Part shown: positions 35,640 to 45,644 of the stretch, piece after piece
Position numbering within the stretch: position 1 is the stretch's first letter
How the letters are laid out: every line of letters starts with the position of its first letter
Assembly (NCBI RefSeq): GCF_013112245.1
Contig: NZ_WVRN01000002.1
Span: 434,001 to 498,000 of the forward strand
Reading direction: 5' to 3'
DNA length: 64,000 bases
Source: Ruegeria sp. HKCCD4315
GTDB lineage: Bacteria; Pseudomonadota; Alphaproteobacteria; Rhodobacterales; Rhodobacteraceae
The notes under the pieces: generated by a model
Told to the model about the DNA's origin: nothing
What the model saw: only the letters and a program-made list of their open reading frames with translations
Database searches by the model: none
Translations under genes and position numbers: made by a program

Positions 35640-36616
35640 TCGGCAGCTTCCGTGCGCTTATGCTCTTCCGCAGTTTCAGCCTGAATGCCAAGTTTCGCAA
35701 ACAGGATTGAGTCGGTGTCTTCCTCGGGGTTTTCCGCCGTCAGAAGCGTATCGCCAACAAAGATCGAGTTCGCTCCGGCGAAGAAGCACATCGCCTGCAT
35801 CTCATCGCTCATGTCACTGCGCCCGGCGGACAGGCGAACATAGGATTTCGGCATCAGGATTCGTGCGGTTGCGATGATCCGCACAAAGTCGATAGGATCA
35901 ATCGGCTCTGCATCGGCCAATGGTGTATCCGCCTGCGGCATCAGCATGTTGATTGGCACCGAATTCGGCGGAGGGGTCATGTTGGCAAGTGTCAGCAGCA
36001 TGTCGATACGATCGCCGGTATGTTCGCCCATACCAAGAATGCCGCCCGAGCAAACTTTGATACCGGCTTCCTGCACCCGGTTCATCGTGTCGATCCGATC
36101 CGAGAATGTTCGGGTGGTGATCACTTCGGAGTAATAACGTTCGGAGGTGTCGATGTTGTGGTTGTAATAGTCCAACCCGGCGTCGCGCAGCTGAACCACC
36201 TGAGTGTCATCCAGCATGCCCAACGTCATGCAGGTTTCCATGCCCATCGCCTTAACGCCTTCAACCATGGCGACCAGCGCCGGCATGTCGCGCGGCTTGG
36301 GCTCGCGCCATGCGGCCCCCATGCAGAACCGGGTCGCTCCGCCATCTTTGGCTTTCTTAGCCTCGGCCAGAACACGCTGAACCTCGATCAGCTTGGACGC
36401 TGGCAGGGTCGATCCGTTGCGGGCCGATTGCGAGCAATAGGCGCAATCCTCGGCGCACCCACCGGTCTTGATCGACAGCAGCTTCGAGGTCTGGACCTTG
36501 TTGGGATCAAAGTTCTCACGGTGCACGGTTTGTGCCCGGAACAGAAGATCCATCAAGGGAAGATCATGAACAGCTTGCGCAGATTTTCGGGTCCAGCCGG
36601 AATGAGGGATGATCAT
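35636..36616 (-). CDS. bioB: Biotin synthase
   Basis: The 326-residue radical-SAM enzyme has the CxxxCxxC cluster at C54, C58 and C61 ([13 protein letters not shown]). The N-terminus [20 protein letters not shown] aligns with other BioB proteins, which supports the ATG at 36616. No Shine-Dalgarno lies at the normal distance; GGAAG is about 16 bases away, and a BioR-type palindrome occupies the gap. It inserts sulfur into dethiobiotin. It is the first gene of the six-gene operon. Confidence 0.95.
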   Translation of the reverse strand: MIIPHSGWTRKSAQAVHDLPLMDLLFRAQTVHRENFDPNKVQTSKLLSIKTGGCAEDCAYCSQSARNGSTLPASKLIEVQRVLAEAKKAKDGGATRFCMGAAWREPKPRDMPALVAMVEGVKAMGMETCMTLGMLDDTQVVQLRDAGLDYYNHNIDTSERYYSEVITTRTFSDRIDTMNRVQEAGIKVCSGGILGMGEHTGDRIDMLLTLANMTPPPNSVPINMLMPQADTPLADAEPIDPIDFVRIIATARILMPKSYVRLSAGRSDMSDEMQAMCFFAGANSIFVGDTLLTAENPEEDTDSILFAKLGIQAETAEEHKRTEAAE

Positions 36617-36617
36617 T

Positions 36618-36627
36618 TTATCTATAA
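36618..36627. promoter_or_regulatory. BioR-type operator next to the bioB start codon
   Basis: TTATCTATAA matches the known alphaproteobacterial BioR consensus (TTATMKATAA). It ends 1 bp before the bioB ATG, so a bound repressor would cover the translation start region of the DNA. BioR is a GntR-family repressor; its gene is not in this window. Confidence 0.75.
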
Positions 36628-36659
36628 AACTTCCTGCAGCTTGCGTTGCTGCAGATTTA

Positions 36660-36669
36660 TTATCGATAA
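36660..36669. promoter_or_regulatory. Second BioR-type operator upstream of bioB
   Basis: TTATCGATAA is a perfect palindrome of the BioR type. Its centre is 42 bp from the centre of the first box, close to four helical turns. Two such boxes in the 114-bp nadC-bioB gap support biotin-dependent repression of the bio operon. CTGCAG repeats lie between the boxes. Confidence 0.75.
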
Positions 36670-36730
36670 AACTGAATTGCGCAACCGTGTTGGCGCAAAC
36701 GAACCCAAATCAAGCGGAAATGCCGCGCCT

Positions 36731-37579
36731 TCAGAAATCCAGCCCCAGATCCACAGTGCGCGCAGAATGCGTTAAGGCACCGGACGAGATATAGTCCACG
36801 CCGGTTGCGGCGATGGACGCCACCCGCTCCAGGGTTACGTTCCCGCTGGCTTCGGTTTTCATCTGACCATCTACCATGGCAACAGCTTCGCGCAGCATGT
36901 CGTTGTCCATATTGTCCAGCAACACGACCGAGGCTCCGCCAACTTTCAGGACCTCTGCCAACTGGTCCAGACGGTCAACTTCGATCTCGACCGCCATCAT
37001 ATGGCTGGCCTGGGCCTTGGCGGCTTCCAATACCTGACGAATACCGCCCGCAGCAGCGATATGATTGTCCTTGATCAGGATCGCGTCGGACAGGGAATAG
37101 CGGTGATTGTAACCGCCTCCATGCAACACGGCCTGCTTTTCAACGATACGCAGGCCAGGCGTGGTCTTGCGCGTGCAGGTAATACGAGCGTTGGTGCCCT
37201 TGGTCTGCCCCACAAATGCGGCGGTCTTGGTGGCAATGCCGGTCAGACGACCGGCAAAGTTCAGGGCGACCCGCTCACCCGACAGGATTGAGGCAGCAGA
37301 TCCCTTAATGGTCATCAGCGTGTCTCCACGACGACAGGGCGCGCCGTCTTTGACCAGCACTTCAACCTCAAGCGCGGGGTCCACAAGGCGGAACGCGATT
37401 TCGGCGACCTGCATACCCGACACGACAGCATCTTCGCGTGCGTTCAGCCGGGCCGTATATGTGGTCTCCTGCGGGATCACGGTTCGGGTGGTCACGTCGC
37501 CGTAGCTTCCCAAATCCTCCATCAGCGCAGCGCGGATCACAGGTTCAAGGATCAGATCTGGCAGGGTTGCAAATGTCAT
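36731..37579 (-). CDS. nadC: Nicotinate-nucleotide pyrophosphorylase (carboxylating)
   Basis: The 282-residue protein has the QPRTase pattern: LMEDLGSYGDVTTRTVIP, LNFAGRLTGIATKTAAFV, CTRKTTPGLRIVEKQAV and HGGGYNHRYSLSDAILIKDNH. It converts quinolinate and PRPP to nicotinate mononucleotide. The ATG at 37579 has AAGGAA ahead of it and overlaps the nadB stop by 4 bp. It is last in nadABC. Confidence 0.95.
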   Translation of the reverse strand: MTFATLPDLILEPVIRAALMEDLGSYGDVTTRTVIPQETTYTARLNAREDAVVSGMQVAEIAFRLVDPALEVEVLVKDGAPCRRGDTLMTIKGSAASILSGERVALNFAGRLTGIATKTAAFVGQTKGTNARITCTRKTTPGLRIVEKQAVLHGGGYNHRYSLSDAILIKDNHIAAAGGIRQVLEAAKAQASHMMAVEIEVDRLDQLAEVLKVGGASVVLLDNMDNDMLREAVAMVDGQMKTEASGNVTLERVASIAATGVDYISSGALTHSARTVDLGLDF

Positions 37580-39144
37580 GTCGGTTCCTTGCAAGCTTCG
37601 GCCCGAATGCGCAGGGCCTCAGAGAGGTACATTTTGGACCGTTCACCGGGTTGGCCACCGGTGTCAGGGAAGTCAGAGCGTTCATGCGCACCGCGACTTT
37701 CTTCGCGCTGCAAAGCAGAGGCCGCAATCAGCGTCGCCGTCGCGCACATGTTCCTGAACGAGGGACAATCACCATGGCGCGCCTCTAACTCGGCTATGGT
37801 TTTCAATGCGCGGGTCAGTCCTGAACGTTCCCGGACGACACCGACATCACGGGTCATGGTATCGCGCAACTCTTGGACTGCTTGCGCCGTATCAGATGCC
37901 TCGCAGGGAGCGAACTGCAAGTTTATCGGGTCGGTATTTGTACCGGCGGGCAGCGACTTCGCTATGCTCTCAGAACAGATACGGGCAAAGACCAGCGCTT
38001 CGAGCAACCCATTCGATGCCAGACGGTTGGCCCCGTGCAGACCCGTCGAAGACGCCTCACCACAGACCCACAACCTGTCCAGGCTGGCCCGACCATCTGT
38101 ATCCGTGGCAATGCCGCCCATATGATAATGGGCCGCCGGGGCGACCGGGATCGGGTCGCTTGCGGGGTCAATACCGTTGCGCGCGCAGGAGGCTGCCACT
38201 GCGGGAAACAGCTTATGAATTCGCGCACCCAAGGCGTCGCGTGTGTCCAGCATAGGTCGATTGCCTGCCTGCACTTCGGCAAAGATCGCACGCGCCACGA
38301 CGTCGCGCGGGGCCAGTTCAGCGTCCGGGTGAACGGCCTGCATGAACCGGCTGCCCCGCTTGTTGATCAGGATCGCGCCTTCCCCACGCAGCGCTTCGGT
38401 GGCCAAAGGCGCAGGATCTTCACCCACATCCATAGCTGTAGGGTGAAACTGAACAAACTCGGCATCAGCAATAAGCGCCCCGGCGCGTGCGGCCATGCCA
38501 ATAACCTGCCCCCGAATGCGTGCCGGGTTTGTGGTCAGCGCATAAAGCCCGCCCGAGCCGCCACCCGCCAGCAGCACCGCAGGTCCACGTAAAGTAATGG
38601 GTGCAGAGCCAGTCTGTCTTGCCTCCTGCAGCACCACCCCCGAGACTTTGCCCTCGTCCACGTCCAAAGCCACCGCAAGGACGCCTTCCAATATCTGAAC
38701 CGAAGAAGTCTCGCGCACGCGCTCGATTAGGGCAGCCATGATTTCACTGCCCGCCTGATCGCCTTTCACGCGCACGACACGGGCGAAACTATGCGCGGCT
38801 TCTCGCGAAAGAACGTAACCGCCATCTTCAGTGCGGTCGAAGGGCGTGCCAATCTCGGTCAAGTCAAAGATGTATTCTCGTGCTTCGCGAGTGACCAGGT
38901 CGGCCACATCAGGCTCGACGGTGCCTGCACCGGCATTCACGGTATCGACGGCGTGCCTCTCCGGGCTGTCCGCCAAATCCATCGCCGCCGCGACACCCCC
39001 TTGCGCCCAAGCTGAGCTTGCCCCCTGCCCCAACGGATCAGGCGAGATCACCACCACCGGGCGCGGTGCCAGCTTCAACGCCGCATAAAGCGCGCCGATA
39101 CCGGCCCCGACAATGATGACCCGATCCGTGGTAACGTCGGTCAT
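37576..39144 (-). CDS. nadB: L-aspartate oxidase
   Basis: The 522-residue flavoprotein starts with the FAD motif VIIVGAGIGALYAALKL. It has the family segment GASSAWAQGGVAAAMDLADS, the active-site region RVVRVKGDQAGSEIM and a C-terminal helical domain. It oxidises L-aspartate to iminoaspartate for quinolinate synthesis. It follows nadA by 6 bp and overlaps nadC. Confidence 0.95.
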   Translation of the reverse strand: MTDVTTDRVIIVGAGIGALYAALKLAPRPVVVISPDPLGQGASSAWAQGGVAAAMDLADSPERHAVDTVNAGAGTVEPDVADLVTREAREYIFDLTEIGTPFDRTEDGGYVLSREAAHSFARVVRVKGDQAGSEIMAALIERVRETSSVQILEGVLAVALDVDEGKVSGVVLQEARQTGSAPITLRGPAVLLAGGGSGGLYALTTNPARIRGQVIGMAARAGALIADAEFVQFHPTAMDVGEDPAPLATEALRGEGAILINKRGSRFMQAVHPDAELAPRDVVARAIFAEVQAGNRPMLDTRDALGARIHKLFPAVAASCARNGIDPASDPIPVAPAAHYHMGGIATDTDGRASLDRLWVCGEASSTGLHGANRLASNGLLEALVFARICSESIAKSLPAGTNTDPINLQFAPCEASDTAQAVQELRDTMTRDVGVVRERSGLTRALKTIAELEARHGDCPSFRNMCATATLIAASALQREESRGAHERSDFPDTGGQPGERSKMYLSEALRIRAEACKEPT

Positions 39145-39150
39145 TTGAAA

Positions 39151-40212
39151 TCAGATGCCCAGCTTGCGGGACAAATCGATCATGGCCTGAACGGATTTGC
39201 GTGCCTTTTCCGCCACGTCTTCTGCAACTTCGACCTGACCTTCCATCGTGTGCAGGGCATAGAGGATTTTTTCCAGCGTGATCTTCTTCATGTACGGGCA
39301 CATGTTGCAGGGGCCCACAAAATCGACCTCGGGCAGCTCGTCGGCAATATTCGACGCCATCGAGCATTCGGTGATCAGCATCGCCTTTTCGGGCTTCTCG
39401 TCATGCACGTATTTGATAATACCGCTGGTCGAACCCGAATAATCCGCTTCGGCCACCACATCTGGCGGGCATTCGGGATGAGCGATCAGCCGTGTGCCTG
39501 GATTCCATTCGCGGAAATCGCGCAGGTCTTGAGCTGTGTATTGTTCATGCACGATGCAGGACCCAGGCCAATAAACCACGTTCTTGTGGCTTTGATTTGC
39601 GACATTCTGCGCCAAATATTGATCCGGCGTCATAATAACCGTGTCGCTTTCCATCGCGTTCACGATCTGCAACGCGTTGGATGATGTGCAGCAAATGTCG
39701 GAACCCGCTTTGACCTCGGCTGTGGTGTTCACATAAGACACAACCGGTGCACCGGGATATTTGGCCCGCATCTCTTCGATTCCGTCCGCGGTGATCGATT
39801 CTGCCAGCGAACAGCCAGCCTCCATATCGGGCATTAGAACGGTTTTCTGAGGGCTCAGGATTTTCGACGTCTCGGCCATAAAATGTACACCGGCCTGGAC
39901 GATCACATCCTCTTCCACCTCGCTGGCTTTGATCGCCAATTGCAAACTGTCGCCGACGAAATCAGACACACCATGGAAGATCTCGGGCGTCATGTAATTG
40001 TGCCCAAGGATCACAGCGTTACGCTCTTTCTTAAGCGCATTGATGGCACGCACATAGGGCGCATAGATTGCCCAGTCCGGTGGGCTGACCACGCGGTCCA
40101 TACGGGCAAACGTGTCATTCATCTCATTGGCCAGCGTGGCCGATGGGGCGAGGTCATAGACGTCCGAAAGAACCGAGCGGACATGTGTAATATCGAGCAA
40201 CGGGCGAGCCAC
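39151..40212 (-). CDS. nadA: Quinolinate synthase
   Basis: The protein has up to 353 residues. It contains LGHNYMTPEIFH, C134 in MEAGCSLAESI, C219 in WPGSCIVHEQY and the CNMCPYMKK pair (C302/C305), the cysteines expected for the 4Fe-4S cluster. It condenses iminoaspartate with dihydroxyacetone phosphate. The open frame starts at a GTG (40212) that touches its own AAGG. A TTG at 40200 is better spaced from AAGGTGG, so the true start may be four codons downstream. A strong hairpin and a palindrome lie upstream. Confidence 0.94.
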   Translation of the reverse strand: MARPLLDITHVRSVLSDVYDLAPSATLANEMNDTFARMDRVVSPPDWAIYAPYVRAINALKKERNAVILGHNYMTPEIFHGVSDFVGDSLQLAIKASEVEEDVIVQAGVHFMAETSKILSPQKTVLMPDMEAGCSLAESITADGIEEMRAKYPGAPVVSYVNTTAEVKAGSDICCTSSNALQIVNAMESDTVIMTPDQYLAQNVANQSHKNVVYWPGSCIVHEQYTAQDLRDFREWNPGTRLIAHPECPPDVVAEADYSGSTSGIIKYVHDEKPEKAMLITECSMASNIADELPEVDFVGPCNMCPYMKKITLEKILYALHTMEGQVEVAEDVAEKARKSVQAMIDLSRKLGI

Positions 40213-40261
40213 CTTTGTCAGTTGTCGTTAGCCTTGCTGGCTGCTTAACGGCTTAGCCCTA

Positions 40262-40298
40262 GCCGAAAGACACCCGGTTCGAAACCGGAAATTTCGGC
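40262..40298. promoter_or_regulatory. Nested hairpin upstream of nadA
   Basis: Outer arms GCCGAAA and TTTCGGC (7 bp) enclose inner arms CCGGTT and AACCGG around a CGA loop. It lies 50 bp upstream of nadA and 46 bp past the hutU stop. No T-run follows on either strand, so a simple terminator is unlikely. It could be a NAD-related regulatory element or a processing site. Confidence 0.45.
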
Positions 40299-40299
40299 G

Positions 40300-40309
40300 T
40301 TAGCGCTAA
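40300..40309. promoter_or_regulatory. Palindrome TTAGCGCTAA between hutU and nadA
   Basis: This perfect 10-bp palindrome directly abuts the nested hairpin. It lies in the only place where a nadA promoter can be, so it may be an operator for a NAD-biosynthesis repressor. I could not match it to a named regulator. Confidence 0.35.
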
Positions 40310-40343
40310 GCCATGCAGACAAATTCAAAGATGGATGAGCAAT

Positions 40344-42026
40344 TCAGCCCAGAATGCCCGGCAAACGCAGCCTATGTTCACGTGCGCAGGCCTTGGCATC
40401 CTCATAACCAGCATCCGCGTGACGCCAGACGCCCGAGGCCGGGTCGTTCCAAAGCACTCGCTCCAACCGCTTGGCTGCTGCATCCGTGCCGTCGGCGCAA
40501 ATGACAACACCTGCGTGCTGAGAGAAGCCCATGCCAACACCGCCGCCGTGATGCAGCGACACCCAAGTGGCACCTGACGCGGTATTGACCAGAGCGTTTA
40601 GCAAAGGCCAATCGCTGACAGCGTCAGAGCCATCTTTCATTGCCTCGGTTTCGCGGTTGGGCGAAGCGACCGAGCCGCTGTCCAAATGGTCTCGGCCGAT
40701 GACAACGGGCGCTTTCAGTTCGCCGTTTCTGACCATCTCGTTAAATGCCAACCCAGCCTTATGGCGGTCGCCTAACCCGATCCAGCAAATACGCGCGGGT
40801 AGGCCCTGAAACGCGATGCGCTCTTGCGCCATGTCGAGCCAATTGTGCAGATGGGTGTTCTCGGGGAACAGTTCCTTCATCTTGGCATCGGTCTTGTAGA
40901 TGTCTTCAGGATCGCCCGAAAGCGCGCACCAACGGAACGGGCCTATGCCGCGGCAAAAGAGCGGGCGGATATAGGCGGGGACAAAGCCGGGGAAGGCAAA
41001 TGCGTTCTCCAACCCTTCATCCTGCGCCACCTGCCGGATGTTGTTGCCATAGTCCAGCGTCGGTACGCCTGCGTTCCAGAAATCGACCATTGCAGCGACG
41101 TGCTGTTTCATCGAGGCGCGTGCGGCTTTCTCAACGGCCTTGGGATCGCTTTCACGTTTGGCGGCAGCTTCGGCCAGGGTCCAGCCCAAAGGCAGATAGC
41201 CATTGAGCGGATCATGGGCGCTGGTCTGGTCGGTAACGATATCGGGACGCATCCCACCGGCCTGCATCCGCCGGTAAATCTCGGGGAAAATTTCAGCCGC
41301 ATTGCCTAATAGACCAACGGACTTAGCCTCGCCCGCTTTTGTCCAGCGGTCGATCATGGCAAGCGCCTCGTCCAGCGTCTCGGCCTTTTCATCCAGGTAC
41401 TTGGTACGCAGACGGAAATCGATGCTGTCCGGGTTGCATTCGACCGCCAGACAGCAGGCCCCGGCAAAGACAGCCGCCAGAGGCTGCGCGCCTCCCATGC
41501 CGCCCAGACCACCAGTCAGAATCCACTTGCCGGTCAGATCGCCGTCATAGTGCTGACGCCCGGCTTCGGCAAAGGTCTCATAAGTTCCCTGCACGATGCC
41601 TTGCGTTCCGATATAGATCCACGAGCCAGCGGTCATCTGGCCATACATCATCAGACCCTTCTTATCGAGCTCGTTGAAGTGATCCCAATTGGCCCAATGC
41701 GGCACAAGGTTTGAGTTCGCGATCAGCACCCGAGGCGCATCCGTGTGCGTGCGCACAATGGCCACCGGCTTGCCGGATTGCACGACAAGCGTCTCATCCT
41801 CTTCTAGATCCTTGAGGCTGGCGACGATGGTATCAAAATCGTTCCACGTCCGCGCTGCGCGCCCGATGCCGCCATAGACCACCAACTCATGCGGGTTCTC
41901 GGCCACATCCGGATGCAGGTTGTTCATCAGCATCCGCATCGGCGCTTCTGTCATCCAGCTTTTGGCATTCAGTTCCGGCCCTGTGGGCGGATAGACGTCG
42001 CGGGTGTTCTTGCGAGGATCGGTCAT
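40344..42026 (-). CDS. hutU: Urocanate hydratase
   Basis: The 560-residue protein has the NAD-binding [19 protein letters not shown] segment, [14 protein letters not shown] near the N-terminus and [19 protein letters not shown] near the C-terminus. It converts urocanate to imidazolonepropionate. The ATG at 42026 overlaps the hutG stop by 4 bp (ATGA) and gives the usual length. It is the last gene of hutIHGU. Confidence 0.96.
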   Translation of the reverse strand: MTDPRKNTRDVYPPTGPELNAKSWMTEAPMRMLMNNLHPDVAENPHELVVYGGIGRAARTWNDFDTIVASLKDLEEDETLVVQSGKPVAIVRTHTDAPRVLIANSNLVPHWANWDHFNELDKKGLMMYGQMTAGSWIYIGTQGIVQGTYETFAEAGRQHYDGDLTGKWILTGGLGGMGGAQPLAAVFAGACCLAVECNPDSIDFRLRTKYLDEKAETLDEALAMIDRWTKAGEAKSVGLLGNAAEIFPEIYRRMQAGGMRPDIVTDQTSAHDPLNGYLPLGWTLAEAAAKRESDPKAVEKAARASMKQHVAAMVDFWNAGVPTLDYGNNIRQVAQDEGLENAFAFPGFVPAYIRPLFCRGIGPFRWCALSGDPEDIYKTDAKMKELFPENTHLHNWLDMAQERIAFQGLPARICWIGLGDRHKAGLAFNEMVRNGELKAPVVIGRDHLDSGSVASPNRETEAMKDGSDAVSDWPLLNALVNTASGATWVSLHHGGGVGMGFSQHAGVVICADGTDAAAKRLERVLWNDPASGVWRHADAGYEDAKACAREHRLRLPGILG

Positions 42027-42817
42027 GCAGCAATCTCCAATGCGGTGTCCTGGATGGCGTCCAGTATATCTTTGAGCCATCGGCGCAGCCGGTTGGCTTT
42101 GGTGGTGTCATATGTCCAAGGCGCAGTTTCAGCGCTCAGGTAGGTGGACTGCGCTAGTTCCATCTGAATGGCGTGGAAGCCCTCGGTAGGGCGGCCATAA
42201 TGCCGAGTCGTCCATCCGCCTTTGAAACGGCCATTCAAAATGGTGCTATAAGGTGAGGATGACGCGAACTCATGTGAGATGGCTTCAATAACTGACGCGC
42301 ACGTCACGCCATTGTTTGTTCCGATGTTCAGATCAGGCAGAATGCCATCGAAGAGAAACGGAATGTGGCTGCGGATCGAGTGGCAATCATACAAAATGGC
42401 TATCCCGTGGATCGCCTTGACCCGCTCAAGCTCGGCCAGCAGCGCGGCATGATAAGGCGCGTGAAACGCCTCGCGTCTTTCGACAATATCCTTCTCTGCT
42501 GGCGGGATATCCCAGATGTTTTGCCCGTCAAAATCTGTAAGCGGCACCAAGGTCGTCGTGTTTTGACCGGGATAAAGCGATACGCCGCCCGGGTCGCGAT
42601 TTGCATCAATCACATAACGATGAAAAGTTGCCCGCACAGTGGTCGCACCGGGCAGGAGCCCCTCGTAAAGCGTGTGGATGTGCCAATCCGTATCCGCCAA
42701 CTCCCTGCCCCGTGTATTCAACTTGGCTTCGATCGAGGCGGGCACATCGGTGCCGGTATGTGGCAGGCCCAGAACGATAGGGCCATCGCCCCGCGTGACT
42801 TCGACCGGGCCGCTCAC
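42023..42817 (-). CDS. hutG: N-formylglutamate deformylase
   Basis: The 264-residue protein belongs to the N-formylglutamate amidohydrolase family, with [12 protein letters not shown], the [11 protein letters not shown] segment and [17 protein letters not shown]. It hydrolyses N-formylglutamate to glutamate and formate, the last step of the HutF-dependent route. The start is GTG at 42817, in a GTGA overlap with hutH. Confidence 0.93.
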   Translation of the reverse strand: MSGPVEVTRGDGPIVLGLPHTGTDVPASIEAKLNTRGRELADTDWHIHTLYEGLLPGATTVRATFHRYVIDANRDPGGVSLYPGQNTTTLVPLTDFDGQNIWDIPPAEKDIVERREAFHAPYHAALLAELERVKAIHGIAILYDCHSIRSHIPFLFDGILPDLNIGTNNGVTCASVIEAISHEFASSSPYSTILNGRFKGGWTTRHYGRPTEGFHAIQMELAQSTYLSAETAPWTYDTTKANRLRRWLKDILDAIQDTALEIAA

Positions 42818-44352
42818 GCGCCAAGCTCCGGCATCGCGACACCTGTGCCATGGGCGATCTCGCCACTTGCAATCAGGGCCGAGGCTGCTTCGATCTCGGT
42901 CGTCATATATCGATCATCGCCCAAGGCTGGAACGACCGCCCGCAGGCGCGCCATCACGCCTTGTAGCGTTTCGCTTGTGGGCAATGGCGCTCGGAACTCG
43001 ACACCTTGCGTCGCGCAAAGCAATTCGACACCCAGAATACGTTCCAGATTGGTGACCATCTGTCCCAATCGCCGCGCGCCATGGGCGGCCATCGAGACGT
43101 GATCTTCTTGATTGGCCGATGTGGGCGTTGAATCTGTAACGCAGGGATTGGCTAAGTGCTTGTTCTCGCTCATCAACGCGGCGGTTGTCACCTCAGCTAT
43201 CATATAGCCCGAGTTCAGGCCGGGATTTGGCGTCAGGAAAGGCGGCAGGTCAAAACTCAGTGCCGGATCGACAATCAGCGCAATACGGCGTTGCGCAATC
43301 GCCCCGATTTCGGCCACGGCCAGTGCGATCATATCCGCTGCGAATCCCACCGGCTCGGCGTGGAAATTTCCACCCGAGACGATCAGCCCGGCCTCGGACA
43401 GAACCAAAGGATTGTCGGTGGCTGCGTTCGCTTCAATCTCAAGCGTGGTTGCTGCTTGGCGCAACACATCCATGGCGGCACCTACCACCTGAGGTTGGCA
43501 GCGGATGCAATACGGGTCCTGTACGCGGGTGTCACCTTCTCGATGGCTTTCTCGGATTACCGAGCCTGCCAGAATGGCACGCATCGTTACGCCTGCCTCG
43601 ATCTGGCCGCGATGACCGCGCAGTGTGTGGATCTCCGGCTGCAATGGCGCGGTAGATCCCATGATTGCATCTGTGGTGAGAGCCGAAGTGACCAATGCGC
43701 TCTGCGCCGCTTGCCACGCACCAAACAGCCCTGCCAGTGCGAAAGCCGTCGAGAACTGAGTGCCGTTGATCAGTGCCAGCCCTTCCTTAGGGCCCAACTC
43801 AACGGGTGTTAAACCCGCCGCCGCCAACGCCTCACCACCGGGCAAAACACTTCCGCCGAATTCGGCCTCTCCCTCGCCCATCATAACGGCGGCCATATGC
43901 GACAGCGGTGCCAGATCGCCTGACGCACCAACCGATCCTTGCGCGGGGATCAGCGGGGTCACACCTTCGTCCAGCATAGCCTCAAGCAGGTCGATCAGTT
44001 CCAGCCGCACGCCAGAGGCACCGCGTCCGAGGCTGAGCAGTTTCAGCACCATCATCAGCCGCGCAACCGCGCGTGGAATGGCGGGACCAACACCACAGCA
44101 ATGGGACAGAATTAGATTGCGTTGCAGCGTCGCGGTGTCCTCGGCCGCGATCTTGACGCTGGCCAGCTTGCCAAAACCGGTATTGACCCCGTAAACCGCA
44201 GCGGCGCCCGCCGCTGCATCGGCAATACGGGCATGCGCCGCGTCGATACCGGGCCGGCAACCCGGATCCAGCCGCACGGCAAACTCTTCTCGGAAAACCT
44301 GTTCCAGCTGCAGCAGAGTAACAGCGCCGGGGATGAGCGTGAGGGTCGTCAA
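42814..44352 (-). CDS. hutH: Histidine ammonia-lyase
   Basis: The 512-residue enzyme contains the MIO-forming Ala-Ser-Gly at 143-145 in [29 protein letters not shown] near residue 55 is also conserved. It deaminates histidine to urocanate. The frame is open far into hutI. The TTG at 44352, in a TTGA overlap with the hutI stop, gives the normal length and N-terminus ([12 protein letters not shown]), and no ATG is nearby. A TTG start is unusual for the key enzyme of the pathway. Confidence 0.95.
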   Translation of the reverse strand: MTTLTLIPGAVTLLQLEQVFREEFAVRLDPGCRPGIDAAHARIADAAAGAAAVYGVNTGFGKLASVKIAAEDTATLQRNLILSHCCGVGPAIPRAVARLMMVLKLLSLGRGASGVRLELIDLLEAMLDEGVTPLIPAQGSVGASGDLAPLSHMAAVMMGEGEAEFGGSVLPGGEALAAAGLTPVELGPKEGLALINGTQFSTAFALAGLFGAWQAAQSALVTSALTTDAIMGSTAPLQPEIHTLRGHRGQIEAGVTMRAILAGSVIRESHREGDTRVQDPYCIRCQPQVVGAAMDVLRQAATTLEIEANAATDNPLVLSEAGLIVSGGNFHAEPVGFAADMIALAVAEIGAIAQRRIALIVDPALSFDLPPFLTPNPGLNSGYMIAEVTTAALMSENKHLANPCVTDSTPTSANQEDHVSMAAHGARRLGQMVTNLERILGVELLCATQGVEFRAPLPTSETLQGVMARLRAVVPALGDDRYMTTEIEAASALIASGEIAHGTGVAMPELGA

Positions 44353-45560
44353 ATTACGCCTCCGAGTATTCGGGTGTGAAGGGGATTGAAGCCAACGCGA
44401 TAGGCCAGTTCCGCCGGATGGGTGATGTTCCACACAGCCAAGTCCGCGCGCAATCCAGCGACGATCCGCCCGCAATCCTGCAGACCCAACGCGCGCGCCG
44501 CATGGGCGGTGACCCCGGCCAGAGCCTCTTCGGGTGTCATACGAAACAGGGTGCAGCCCATATTCATGGTCAGCAACAGTGAAGTGACCGGAGCTGATCC
44601 GGGGTTGCAATCGGTGGCAAGCGCCATTGGCACACCATGTTTGCGCAACAGATCTATTGGCGGGGCCTGCGTTTCGCGCAGAGTGTAGAAGGCCCCCGGC
44701 AGGATTACCCCGACAGTACCGGCATCGGCCATGGCCCGAACGCCTTCTTCATCCAAGAATTCGATGTGATCGGCGGACAACGCATCATAAGAGGCGGCCA
44801 GTTTTGCGCCCCCAAGATTGGACAACTGCTCGGCATGGCATTTGACCGGCAGGCCAAGTTCTTTCGCCACATCAAACAACGGAACAAGTTGATCGGGAAG
44901 GAATGCGATACCTTCGCAAAAGGCATCCACCGCATCCACCAGACCCTCTTTATGGGCTGCGCGCAGGGTTGGAATGCAGACCTCTGCAATGTAGGCCTCG
45001 GGCCGGTCTTTGTACTCCTCTGGCACTGCATGTGCGCCCAGAAAACTGGTTACGACACGTACCGGGCGATGATCCGGCAACGCGCGGGCAGCGCGCAGCA
45101 TGTTCAATTCCGTATCACGATCCAGACCATAGCCGGATTTGACTTCGATCACCGATACACCCTCGGCCAGCATTGCGTCCACGCGAGGCAACGCCTGTGC
45201 AATAAGGTCATCAATGCTGGCGTTACGCGTGGCTTTTACCGTCGAGATGATACCCCCACCCGCGCGCGCCACTTCTTCATAGCTTGCACCGTTCAATCGC
45301 ATCTCAAACTCGACGGCGCGGTGGCCACCATGCACCACATGGGTGTGGCAATCGATCAGCGCGGGCGTCACCAGACGACCTTCAAAGTCGGTTCGGGGCA
45401 GCGCGGCAAATTTGCTGGGCAGTTCAACCCGAGGACCCACCCAGGCAATACGGCCGTCTTCGACTGCAATCGCCGCATCTTCGATCAGCCCATAGGCCGT
45501 AGATCCCGCGATCATCGTTGTCGCGTTCAGATCTGAAAATACCCGATCTTGCGAGTGCAT
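44349..45560 (-). CDS. hutI: Imidazolonepropionase
   Basis: The 403-residue amidohydrolase has the metal site [25 protein letters not shown] and [17 protein letters not shown]. It converts imidazolonepropionate to formiminoglutamate. The ATG at 45560 follows AAGGAGG at a slightly long spacing of 11 bases. It is first in hutIHGU and divergent from hutF. Confidence 0.95.
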   Translation of the reverse strand: MHSQDRVFSDLNATTMIAGSTAYGLIEDAAIAVEDGRIAWVGPRVELPSKFAALPRTDFEGRLVTPALIDCHTHVVHGGHRAVEFEMRLNGASYEEVARAGGGIISTVKATRNASIDDLIAQALPRVDAMLAEGVSVIEVKSGYGLDRDTELNMLRAARALPDHRPVRVVTSFLGAHAVPEEYKDRPEAYIAEVCIPTLRAAHKEGLVDAVDAFCEGIAFLPDQLVPLFDVAKELGLPVKCHAEQLSNLGGAKLAASYDALSADHIEFLDEEGVRAMADAGTVGVILPGAFYTLRETQAPPIDLLRKHGVPMALATDCNPGSAPVTSLLLTMNMGCTLFRMTPEEALAGVTAHAARALGLQDCGRIVAGLRADLAVWNITHPAELAYRVGFNPLHTRILGGVI

Positions 45561-45597
45561 CCGACTCTGCGCCTCCTTGCAGTTCTCTCTTTTCTCG

Positions 45598-45613
45598 TAC
45601 ATTTCTATATGTA
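45598..45613. promoter_or_regulatory. Candidate HutC operator in the hutI-hutF divergent region
   Basis: TACAT-N6-ATGTA is a perfect inverted repeat centred in the 84-bp region between the divergent hutI and hutF genes. Its AT-rich form fits GntR/HutC operators. Repression of both units by HutC from this one site is inferred. Confidence 0.5.
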
Positions 45614-45644
45614 ATATGTCTATCCATAAAATGAGGTGAAATTC

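Noticed and set aside
40262-40309. A known NAD+ riboswitch upstream of nadA
   Set aside because: The region shows simple nested stems and a palindrome, not the conserved tandem hairpins of the described nadA motif; kept only as an unidentified element.
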